This document shows, in pieces, positions 55,108 to 62,511 of a stretch of DNA of 64,000 bases; position 1 is the first letter of the stretch; each line of letters starts with the position of its first letter. Source of the stretch: an uncultured Prevotella sp. (GTDB lineage: Bacteria; Bacteroidota; Bacteroidia; Bacteroidales; Bacteroidaceae); the NCBI GenBank assembly GCA_900768785.1, contig CAAGEG010000050.1, positions 1 to 64,000 on the forward strand. The letters are read 5' to 3'. Position numbers and translations under genes: made by a program. Under the pieces are notes generated by a model, which did no database searches, was not told the DNA's origin, and was given only the letters and a program-made list of their open reading frames with translations.

Positions 55108-57366
55108 ATGACAGATAATATATTAAATTTTGACCTTGATTTGTGGTCAAATGCTGAAAATGAGAGTGCTAAGGGTGCAAACCAAAGTGCTAACGGTGTA
55201 GTTCCATGCGCCAACAGAGGTTCTGCGGCGAGCGCTAATGTTGCTGCCCCAATCGCTAATGGCGTAGTTCCAAGCGCCAACAGAGGTGCTGCGGTGAGTG
55301 TAAATAGTGCAAACCCAAGTGTAAATGGCGGTTCTGCGGCGAGTGTAAATGGTGCAACCCCAAGTGCTAACGGTGTAGTTCCAAGCGCTAACGGCGGTAA
55401 TTCTACCGAAAACAGCGAAAGCGACGACATGCCTGTTTGGGACACTTATGACGAGGTAAAAACCTTCGTTGATGAGCTTTGCGATGCGCAAATAAACATC
55501 TGCGAAACCTACGACCAATGGTTTAAAATTGGCTTTGCCCTTGCGGGCTGTCTCGGCGAAGAGGGTAGGGAGTTGTTCCACCGCCTTTCGGCGCAGTCTT
55601 CGAAGTACGATTTCGCGGAAAATGAGAAAAAATACGACAACTGCTTGCGCACATACAATGGCAGCATTAACATCCAAACGCTATATTGGTATGCCCGCGA
55701 GGCTGGTTTTGACCTCGTTGACTATGCCGTGCGCCATAACCTCGAAGTGGACTATAGCACCATTGAGGAAGAGTGTCTGCAGGGAGAAAGCGATGTGGAA
55801 GTTGGCACAGTTGGCACAGTTGGCACAGTTGGCACGACACGTATTTTAAATAGTAATTATTATAACTCATTGATAATCAATGATAGTAATATTTTAGAAG
55901 AAAAAACAAGGGGCGTGCCAACTGTGCCAACTGTGCCAACTGTGCCAACTTTTTCGGACCAAATTGCCGAAGATGAGTGGTGTGATTACTTGCGCCCTAT
56001 TGTTCAAAAAATGAAAGATGCCGAGTCGCGAGACAAAATGCTGCTCTCTGCCCTTGTGCTCAACTCCGCCCTTATGCCCAACCTCTACGGGCGATACGGA
56101 AATAAAGATATTTATCCTAATTTATATCTTATAATCAGCGGCCTGTCGGGTGGCGGAAAGGGCGAAATACAGCTGGCGAAGCACATCGTCAAGCCATACA
56201 GCGACGAAGCCAAGAAAAACTTCGAGAAGGCATTAGCGGATTATCAACAGAAATTCGCCCTTTGGAAAGAGGCGGCAAAGCAGAAAAAAGACCCTACTAA
56301 GATTGGCGATGCACCCATAGAGCCACAGGAAAAATATATCTTTATACCAGCCGACTCTACTGAGGCGGCAGCTCTGCGCGAACTAAAAATTAACGAGGGC
56401 AAAGGTATTATTTTCGACAGCGAGGGCTCGGTGGTGCGCAAAGCGTTAAAGTCAGATTACAAGGATTATAGCTCTATTATGCTCAAGGCATTTCATCACG
56501 AAAATATCTCGGTGGCGCGTATTAAGGACGAAATCCGCTACGACATTCCCAACCCTCGCCTCTCTATTCTTCTCACCTGCACACCGGGTGAACTTCCCAA
56601 GTTGTTCCCCTCGTTCGAAGACGGTCTGGGCACTCGTTTCCTCTTTTACCAGCTTGCGCCACACGTGGAATGGAAAGACCAACTTAACGACGACGACCAG
56701 CTCGATTATCTCTTTTATGAACTCGGTACGCAGACGTTGGATTTTTATCATCAGCTCGCCGACCTCAAAAACCGACGAATTAAATTTCTACTCACCCCTG
56801 AGCAGCAACAGAGGTTCAACAACTTCTTCCAAGAGGTTCAGCTTCAAGAGTTCGAGACTCATGGCGACGGCATACTCTCGTTTGTTAAACGTCTCGGTCT
56901 GAGCGCCTTTCGGTTGGCTATGGTTCTGTCGCTCCTCCGACGACACAGCGACCGCAAAGGCATAATGCACCTCTTCACGGAGAGCGAGCAGACCCTCATT
57001 TGCAACGATTTAGACTTCCGGATTATGCTCACTATCATAGAAACGCTCGTGGCGCACACAACTTCAATGTTCGCCGAAATAGCAGCTCAAAATGAGCTTC
57101 CGGGCTCTAACCGCGCAGCGCAGAGCAACATGGAGCTGGTTCTCTTCAACGCCCTTCCGCCCCAGTTTACTAACATGGATTTAAAGAACGTGGCAGCACA
57201 AATTAACCTATCTGAACGAGCAGCGAGGAAATATCTTACTAAATTCCTCAACGAATATAGAACTATTGAGCGCATAAAGTACGGGCATTATAAGAAAGTT
57301 GTTCAAAACAATGCGTCCGGCAATCCAAAAAACAACGCTTTTAGCAACCCAAAACAACGTGTTTAA
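55108..57366 (+). CDS. PriCT-2/DUF3987 primase- and helicase-like protein
   Basis: 752 residues. Residues about 15-110 are a low-complexity repeat of Ala/Asn/Gly/Val/Ser. Residues about 110-215 match the primase C-terminal PriCT-2 pattern (YDQWFKIGFALAGCLGEEG, HRLSAQSSKYDF, YWYAREAGFDL). Then (VGT)4, a loop, and (VPT)4 (residues 232-281), encoded by a perfect 36-bp inverted repeat. Residues about 300-700 are DUF3987, with Walker A SGLSGGGKGE (about 344-353) and Walker B-like GIIFDSEGS. Proteins of this type occur on mobile or capsule-linked islands of Bacteroidales; a role in replication of an element is inference. Confidence 0.85.
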   Translation: MTDNILNFDLDLWSNAENESAKGANQSANGVVPCANRGSAASANVAAPIANGVVPSANRGAAVSVNSANPSVNGGSAASVNGATPSANGVVPSANGGNSTENSESDDMPVWDTYDEVKTFVDELCDAQINICETYDQWFKIGFALAGCLGEEGRELFHRLSAQSSKYDFAENEKKYDNCLRTYNGSINIQTLYWYAREAGFDLVDYAVRHNLEVDYSTIEEECLQGESDVEVGTVGTVGTVGTTRILNSNYYNSLIINDSNILEEKTRGVPTVPTVPTVPTFSDQIAEDEWCDYLRPIVQKMKDAESRDKMLLSALVLNSALMPNLYGRYGNKDIYPNLYLIISGLSGGGKGEIQLAKHIVKPYSDEAKKNFEKALADYQQKFALWKEAAKQKKDPTKIGDAPIEPQEKYIFIPADSTEAAALRELKINEGKGIIFDSEGSVVRKALKSDYKDYSSIMLKAFHHENISVARIKDEIRYDIPNPRLSILLTCTPGELPKLFPSFEDGLGTRFLFYQLAPHVEWKDQLNDDDQLDYLFYELGTQTLDFYHQLADLKNRRIKFLLTPEQQQRFNNFFQEVQLQEFETHGDGILSFVKRLGLSAFRLAMVLSLLRRHSDRKGIMHLFTESEQTLICNDLDFRIMLTIIETLVAHTTSMFAEIAAQNELPGSNRAAQSNMELVLFNALPPQFTNMDLKNVAAQINLSERAARKYLTKFLNEYRTIERIKYGHYKKVVQNNASGNPKNNAFSNPKQRV
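55150..55410 (+). repeat. 66-bp (22-residue) coding repeat in the DUF3987 protein
   Basis: GTAGTTCCA recurs at 55198, 55264 and 55375 (66 and 111 bases apart, multiples of three). It encodes repeating ANGVVPSAN and SAASVNG peptides. Likely grows and shrinks by in-frame slippage. Confidence 0.8.
55801..55949 (+). repeat. Perfect 36-bp inverted repeat made of 9-mers
   Basis: Left arm 55801-55836 is GTTGGCACA three times then GTTGGCACG; right arm 55914-55949 is its exact reverse complement (CGTGCCAAC, then TGTGCCAAC three times). The 77-base AT-rich loop has its own palindrome TCATTGA-TAA-TCAATGA (55867-55883). Confidence 0.95.
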
Positions 57367-57386
57367 CCCTCAAAACCAACGTAATT

Positions 57387-57620
57387 ATGTTCAAAAACAA
57401 CGAAGATTTCACAATCAAAACATACACGAAAAAAGAGCTCGCCTGTCTCTATTTTCCCGACGCCAACGACCCGCACACAGCCGTTAACCACCTCATGGCG
57501 TGGGTGCACCGCTGTCGCGGGTTGCCCGAAAAGTTAGCCGAACTCGGCTACAACAAAAACAGCCGCCTGCTCACGCCCAGACAAGTTCGGGAGATTGTCT
57601 TTTATCTCGGCGAGCCGTAG
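57387..57620 (+). CDS. DUF4248 protein
   Basis: 77 residues: TYTKKELACLYFPDANDPHTAVNHL, LPEKLAELGYNKNSRLLTPRQVREIVFYLGEP. Matches the small DUF4248 family seen next to VirE_N/DUF3987 genes in Bacteroidales. Probably a helical DNA-binding-type fold; role unknown. Starts 20 bases after the DUF3987 gene. Confidence 0.85.
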   Translation: MFKNNEDFTIKTYTKKELACLYFPDANDPHTAVNHLMAWVHRCRGLPEKLAELGYNKNSRLLTPRQVREIVFYLGEP

Positions 57621-57947
57621 CATCGCCAACCCTCAAAGTGCGCTCCGATTTTCCCGGAGTGCACACTTCTTATCCCCCAAAACCAAATAATAATTAGTTC
57701 GCACGGATTTGTAATCCGTGCGGAAGGCTTGTGCGGATTTCAAATCCGCAGTTATATTACACGGGGATTACAAATCCCCGTGAACATGAATAATTTTTTA
57801 AGAAATTGTACGCCAACGTATTATAACTCCTAATCGCTTTATTTATATATATTATCTTTGTCATGTAATCAAGGCGATTATACGGCTCAGCCGAGCGGTG
57901 GCCAACGCTTCACTTAGTCGGAATCATTAACTTAAAAAAATAAAAAA
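57621..57947. other. Intergenic region with hairpin cluster before the HU-like gene
   Basis: Holds a terminator-like hairpin (57649-57664), three REP-like palindromes and a -7 box TATCTTTG (57853-57860). The leader of the HU gene contains short hairpins and the string CTTAGTC, also found in the leader at 54461. Confidence 0.5.
57701..57782. repeat. Cluster of three REP-like palindromes
   Basis: GCACGGATT-tgt-AATCCGTGC (57701-57721), TGCGGATTT-c-AAATCCGCA (57732-57750) and CACGGGGATT-aca-AATCCCCGTG (57760-57782). All three are perfect and share the core GGATTxxxAATCC. Confidence 0.9.
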
Positions 57948-58379
57948 ATGATAAAGTACGTTTTAAAGCAAAACCAGAACAACACAACTTCAGCCTACAA
58001 AAAGTATTATGCTCACCCGGTTATCGAAAGTACAATGAACCTGAACGACCTTGCTCGCCACATGTCAGAACACGACACAGGCTTCTCTGAAGCTATGATT
58101 GTGGGAGTATTGAAGGCTATGGTAAGATGTATCAAAGAGATGATCCTCGACGGCAAAAACGTGAAGATAGACGACCTCGCAATATTCTCTTGCGGCATTC
58201 GCAACGCCGAAGGAGCAGCATCTGAAGACGACTTCACCGTCGCCAAAAACATCAAGGGCGTTAAGCTCCGTGCCCGCGCCACAGGTTCGTTGAGCAACAC
58301 CAACCTCAACCTTGCTGCAACGCTGAAGAAAGCCACAGCGCTGGACACCCCCGCCGCAGCAGCAGCACCAAAAGCATAA
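57948..58379 (+). CDS. HU-like DNA-binding protein
   Basis: 143 residues. HU/IHF fold signs: ESTMNLNDLARHMSEHDTGFSEAMIVGVLKAMVRCIKEMILDGKNVKIDDLAIFSCGI, then ...VKLRARATG. The C-terminus is an Ala/Pro/Lys tail (TPAAAAAPKA). HU-type proteins bend or coat DNA. It is the usual companion of BT4734/DUF3987/DUF4248 genes. A hairpin terminator follows at once. Confidence 0.88.
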   Translation: MIKYVLKQNQNNTTSAYKKYYAHPVIESTMNLNDLARHMSEHDTGFSEAMIVGVLKAMVRCIKEMILDGKNVKIDDLAIFSCGIRNAEGAASEDDFTVAKNIKGVKLRARATGSLSNTNLNLAATLKKATALDTPAAAAAPKA

Positions 58380-58395
58380 CTTTGGTGGGGAACAT

Positions 58396-58420
58396 AGACC
58401 TGCGTCCACGCAGGTCTTTT
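58396..58420 (+). terminator. Terminator of the HU-like gene
   Basis: AGACCTGCGT and ACGCAGGTCT, followed by TTTT. Short loop, GC-rich stem. Confidence 0.75.
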
Positions 58421-58600
58421 GTTAAGAACGTGCGGCACGTTAAGAACGTTAAGAACACACGGACCGTTAAACCGTTAAGAACGTTAGGAACGTTAATAAC
58501 GCAAGGAACGCAAGGAATGTAAGCAACGCAAGCCACACACGGACCGTTAAACCGTTAATAACGTTAGGCACGTGCGGAACGCAAGCCCGTTAGTAAAAGC
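58421..58600. repeat. AACGTTA-rich degenerate repeat array
   Basis: Many short units (GTTAAGAAC, GTTAGGAAC, TAACGTTA, CGCAAGGAAC). A perfect 24-bp direct repeat starting ACACACGGACCGTTAAACCG occurs at 58456-58479 and 58536-58559. Confidence 0.85.
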
Positions 58601-58876
58601 CCCGCTTGATAACTTTTTTTAAAACAAAAACATGAGTGTCCGTGAAACAAGAAGGGGCAATACCGTTCCGCCCCACACCGTTGGTCTTCACGTCAGAGCC
58701 CAAGAGCCGACAGATCACATAGATTGTCCCTTTCTTGATTTTATAAGTTGCATCATCCAGGACGCAACCGATAATAATAATGAGGAGGAAGCAGAAGTCA
58801 CCCGCCGCCCGAAGGACGCAACGTGCAAAGGGGGTAAATAACAAACCAACAGAAAACGGCGAGCCACCTCTCGGAA
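58601..58876. other. Gene-free region after the HU cassette
   Basis: I found no reading frame I can support on either strand. The usual neighbours of this cassette in Bacteroidales (a small 'smalltalk'-type peptide and an N-acetylmuramoyl-L-alanine amidase) are not visible. Confidence 0.4.
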
Positions 58877-59105
58877 CTGCATCTCTCGCGTGCGTGGAAA
58901 CTTCCGCCGGAGGAGTAGCAACATTAGGACTTGAGATGAGCTGCATCTCTCGCTCGCGTGGAAACTTCCGCCGGAGGAGTAGCAACATCAGGACTTGATA
59001 TGAGCTGCATCTCTCGCGCTCGCGTGGAAACCAAAACGACTTAATACAAAGACAAAAGCAAGTGATTACGGCTGCATCTATTGTGCGTGCGTGTGGGAAC
59101 TTTCT
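58877..59105. repeat. 64-bp tandem repeat, two full and two partial copies
   Basis: Units beginning CTGCATCT start at 58877, 58941, 59005 (truncated) and 59072 (diverged). Each full unit includes CGTGGAAACTTCCGCCGGAG and GTAGCAACAT. Confidence 0.85.
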
Positions 59106-59130
59106 GCAGAAAAGCAACCGCAAGAGACAG

Positions 59131-60477
59131 CTACAAGAGCTCTATTTTTAGAATGTTTTTTGTCTCTTCGGTTATTCTGAACGAGTTGTCAGGGCGAAGA
59201 TTTACAAGCCATAATATTTTGTTATTCCTTTCTGTCACAACAAGTTGTCGTTGTTTGTCAAATAGCGACAGCTTGTTGTCAGTTAGGAAATCGCTCACCA
59301 ATTTACTACCCCTCATCCCCAGAGGACAAAAGCGGTCGCCCGGTGCCACCTTTCTTATTAAGAGAGGAAAAGCCGCCCGGTCAGCGTCAGCCATCAAGCA
59401 ACATTTGCGCTTGTCAATCTTTACATCATCAGTCATCGGGAAGACGCTCACCCGCAGCTTGGTATTCTCATCATACAGATACGTTCCCTCTTCCGGTATC
59501 CTCATTACCTTGTCATTATAAGCCCCGCGCCGCTCGATTATTATATATTTACGGTCTATAAGCAGTTGATGGTCAGCTGAGTAGAACACCTTTCCCGATT
59601 GTGACGCCATAGTCTTTGTTATGCTCTCCGCATCAGCAGAAGTGAAGCCGTAACCGCTTACGATTTTCCAAACCACATCCTCGCAATAATCAAATTCCAA
59701 GAGTTTGTTTATGTCTATCGTTACCCCTCCGCTTTCAGTTGTGACACACACTTCCGAAGCAGCTTTGTTTACAGTGTCGTTGTATATCTTCGCAACACTT
59801 TCCAGTCGTCTTGCCGTGCGCTCTATGCACTCCTGAGCAGCAGGATTTATATCTTTGATAATGGGTATTAAATTCAGTCGCACCTTGTTTCTTCGCACAT
59901 CGTCTTTCAGATTGCTGCTGTCGGTTACATAGCTCTGTTTCAGTAGGTTAAGGAAGTCGAGTATGTCAGCTTTCGATACACAGAGCAAAGGCCGTATTAT
60001 ATTGTTGTTTTTTGCCGCTATTCCCGTCAGTCCATTTATGCCCGTTCCTCTGAAAAGGTTCAAAAGCACCGTTTCCACGCTATCGTCCCTATGGTGCGCC
60101 ACGCAGACAGCCGTAGCCCCTATGTCGTGAGCCAGTTTTTGGAAATAGTCGTAGCGCAACTCCCGCGCTGCCATTTCGATACTTACCTTATGCAGCTCGG
60201 CATATTCGCGCGTGTCAAAGTGCACCCGATGAATAGTCACGCCAAGTTTCTCACACAGTCGAACAGCAAACAATTCATCGTTAAGAGCTTCATTGCCACG
60301 CAGTTGGAAGTTGCAATGCACAGCCTCAACCTCATAGCCCAACCGCACAAGCGCAATCAATAACGCCACGCTGTCAGCCCCTCCCGACAGTCCCACAAGG
60401 CACTTGTCAGTAGGTTTCAGCAAGTCACGCCCTTTTATATATTGCGCCACACGCTTTAGAAAATCGTCAGCCATCAT
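59131..60477 (-). CDS. tilS: tRNA(Ile)-lysidine synthetase
   Basis: 448 residues. N-terminal PP-loop ATPase motif CLVGLSGGADSVALL (31-36 is SGGADS), VEAVHCNFQLRG and VAHHRDDSVETVLLNLFRGTGINGL. C-terminal TilS domain ends in RKVAPGDRFCPLGMRGSKLVSDFLTDNKLS. It converts C34 of tRNA-Ile(CAU) to lysidine. Last gene of a minus-strand run with rlmI-like and exonuclease genes. Confidence 0.97.
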   Translation of the reverse strand: MMADDFLKRVAQYIKGRDLLKPTDKCLVGLSGGADSVALLIALVRLGYEVEAVHCNFQLRGNEALNDELFAVRLCEKLGVTIHRVHFDTREYAELHKVSIEMAARELRYDYFQKLAHDIGATAVCVAHHRDDSVETVLLNLFRGTGINGLTGIAAKNNNIIRPLLCVSKADILDFLNLLKQSYVTDSSNLKDDVRRNKVRLNLIPIIKDINPAAQECIERTARRLESVAKIYNDTVNKAASEVCVTTESGGVTIDINKLLEFDYCEDVVWKIVSGYGFTSADAESITKTMASQSGKVFYSADHQLLIDRKYIIIERRGAYNDKVMRIPEEGTYLYDENTKLRVSVFPMTDDVKIDKRKCCLMADADRAAFPLLIRKVAPGDRFCPLGMRGSKLVSDFLTDNKLSLFDKQRQLVVTERNNKILWLVNLRPDNSFRITEETKNILKIELL

Positions 60478-60495
60478 GAGAAAAAGAAAAGCAAA

Positions 60496-61677
60496 TCATT
60501 CAACGTAGAGCACAAGACCCTTAAGATATTCACCCTCAGGATGATAGATGTTTATAGGGTGGTCGGCAGGTTGATGCAGCTGATGAAGAATTCTCACGTT
60601 ACGTCCCGCCTGAGCCGCCGCCGTAAACACCGCATTTCTGAAGTTATCTTTCGTCACCACCTGCGAGCAGGAGAATGTAAAGAGGATACCACCCTTACGA
60701 ATACGCTGGAAAGCCTTCACGTTAAGTCGTGTATAACCTTTCAAAGCATTATGTAACGCCGCCCGATGTTTGGCAAACGCCGGTGGGTCAAGTATTATAA
60801 GGTCGTATTTGTTGTCAGCGGCATCAAGAAATTTGAAAGCATCCTCGCAGAACGCCTCATGTCGGTTGTCGTCAGGGAAATTAAGTTCCACGTTAGCGTT
60901 GGTCAGTTCGATAGCCTTAGCGCTACTGTCAACCGAGTGTACCGTTTTAGCACCCCCTCGCATAGCATAAAACGAGAAGCCCCCCGTGTAGCAAAACATG
61001 TTTAGTACCGTTTTGTCTTTGGCGTAACTCTCTAACAGACAGCGGTTTTCACGTTGGTCAACAAAGAAACCCGTTTTCTGTCCGCGCAGCCAATCCACAT
61101 GGAATTTCAGTCCGTTTTCCACAGCGATGTTATCGTTGCATCCCCCGACAATGAAACCGTTTTCTTGACCCAACCCCGCCTTGTATGGAAGCGTGGTTTC
61201 AGATTTGTAGAACACATGTTCTATTCTGTCGCCCATCACCCTTACCAGTTGTTGAGCAATAACATTGCGATGTCTGTGCATGCCCACGCTATGTGCCTGC
61301 ATCACAGCCGTTTTGCCGTAGCAGTCGATTACGAGTCCCGGCAGGTTGTCGCCCTCGCCGTGAACAAGACGGTAAGTGTTGTTAGTAGGGTTGTCGGCAA
61401 TGCCCGTCAGTCTTCTCATTTCAAGCGCAGACGTAAGACGTTCGCACCAAAACCCCTCGTCAATGTCAATATCTTCAAACGTCAGCACCCTGACAGCGAT
61501 GCTCCCAACCTGGAAATGCCCTATGGCGATGAACTCATTATCGGCATTAAGCACCCTCACCGTTTCGCCCTCTTCGATATTGTTATCGGCAAAAGCTATG
61601 GCACCCGAGAATATCCAGGGATGGAAGCGTTTGAGGCTTTCCTCTTTGCCCCGTTTAAGTACGATTGTTTTATACAT
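60496..61677 (-). CDS. RlmI-type 23S rRNA (cytosine-C5) methyltransferase
   Basis: 393 residues. N-terminal PUA domain (KRFHPWIFSGAIAF), then VDQRENRCLLESYAKDKTVLNMFCYTGGFSFYAMRGGAKTVHSVDSS (SAM binding) and LIILDPPAFAKH (the catalytic PP-Asp loop). Members modify 23S rRNA cytosines; RlmI m5C1962 is the best known, and the exact site is inferred. Its start overlaps the end of the exonuclease gene by 8 bases. Confidence 0.92.
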   Translation of the reverse strand: MYKTIVLKRGKEESLKRFHPWIFSGAIAFADNNIEEGETVRVLNADNEFIAIGHFQVGSIAVRVLTFEDIDIDEGFWCERLTSALEMRRLTGIADNPTNNTYRLVHGEGDNLPGLVIDCYGKTAVMQAHSVGMHRHRNVIAQQLVRVMGDRIEHVFYKSETTLPYKAGLGQENGFIVGGCNDNIAVENGLKFHVDWLRGQKTGFFVDQRENRCLLESYAKDKTVLNMFCYTGGFSFYAMRGGAKTVHSVDSSAKAIELTNANVELNFPDDNRHEAFCEDAFKFLDAADNKYDLIILDPPAFAKHRAALHNALKGYTRLNVKAFQRIRKGGILFTFSCSQVVTKDNFRNAVFTAAAQAGRNVRILHQLHQPADHPINIYHPEGEYLKGLVLYVE

Positions 61678-62338
61678 TTTGCTCCTTTGTTTCTAATTGT
61701 TCGTCAGTTGTCTGCTCGTTGTCAGGCACTTCAACAAGTTTGTAACATCTCTCACGCATCAGTCTTTCCAGCTCGTTATAAATCATTACACACGCCCACG
61801 CATCAGTGGCGGCATAAAGCTTTTGGCTGTCAGTAAGGATGTCAGCCTCCCAGTTGCTCAGTTGCGCCGTTTTGCTTATCTTTTCATTAAAAATATTCGC
61901 ATAAATCTTCTGTAAGCTGAGGTCTTTGATACCCACTTCGCCCACAATGTTTTGAAGGTCAATCATGTTTTCAGGTTTGAACTCGCCCCGCTTGTGTAAA
62001 GACAAGATGTCGTCGTGAAGCGACAAACCAATCTTCATTACCGACTTGTCTTCCAGAAACTTAACTATAGCAGGAGTAAACCCCGTAAGATTTAGCCGGA
62101 AAAGAAAACAAATGTCAAGCGTAGCCACCTGCAACAACGCCACCAAGCGGCTCTGTCCCTTCTTGAACGAGGGTCGCGTCTCGGTGTCTATGCCGACAAT
62201 CTTTTGAGAAAGCAAGAAATTGATAGCCTTGTCAGCCTCTTTTGCCGTTGTGATGACAACAATTCTCCCGCCAAACACCGCTCTCGGCAGTCGGGCAATG
62301 CAGCTTTTATCAAACTTGTTATATATCAGTCGTTCCAT
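61670..62338 (-). CDS. DnaQ/RNase D-type 3'-5' exonuclease
   Basis: About 222 residues from the ATG at 62336-62338 (MERLIYNKFDK); an upstream ATG at 62404 would add an unlikely hydrophobic extension. DEDDy-type motifs: GIDTETRPSFKKG (Asp-Glu), KIGLSLHDDIL and LYAATDAWA. It removes nucleotides from 3' ends of RNA or DNA; the substrate is not known. Confidence 0.88.
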   Translation of the reverse strand: MERLIYNKFDKSCIARLPRAVFGGRIVVITTAKEADKAINFLLSQKIVGIDTETRPSFKKGQSRLVALLQVATLDICFLFRLNLTGFTPAIVKFLEDKSVMKIGLSLHDDILSLHKRGEFKPENMIDLQNIVGEVGIKDLSLQKIYANIFNEKISKTAQLSNWEADILTDSQKLYAATDAWACVMIYNELERLMRERCYKLVEVPDNEQTTDEQLETKEQNV

Positions 62339-62412
62339 TATTATAAATAAAAATGGTTTGCAAAAATATAAAAAAAAGGCGACTTTTATGGTCTGTTCTA
62401 ACATTTTTCAAT

Positions 62413-62420
62413 TACTTTTG
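62413..62420 (+). promoter_or_regulatory. -7 box upstream of ftsK
   Basis: TACTTTTG matches TAnnTTTG. No TTTG at the -33 position. Leader to the ATG at 62512 about 85 nt. Confidence 0.4.
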
Positions 62421-62511
62421 CAAATAAAAGGAGTTTGGCAACTACAAATTCCCGCTATTTTAGTGCAACACTTAAAGCAAAGACAACAAAAACAAAACAG
62501 CTCAAATAACC

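Noticed and set aside
58590..59123. 177-codon minus-strand frame over the 64-bp repeats
   Set aside because: Mostly translated tandem repeat; no ribosome-binding site or recognisable domain. The part before the repeats is not convincing on its own.
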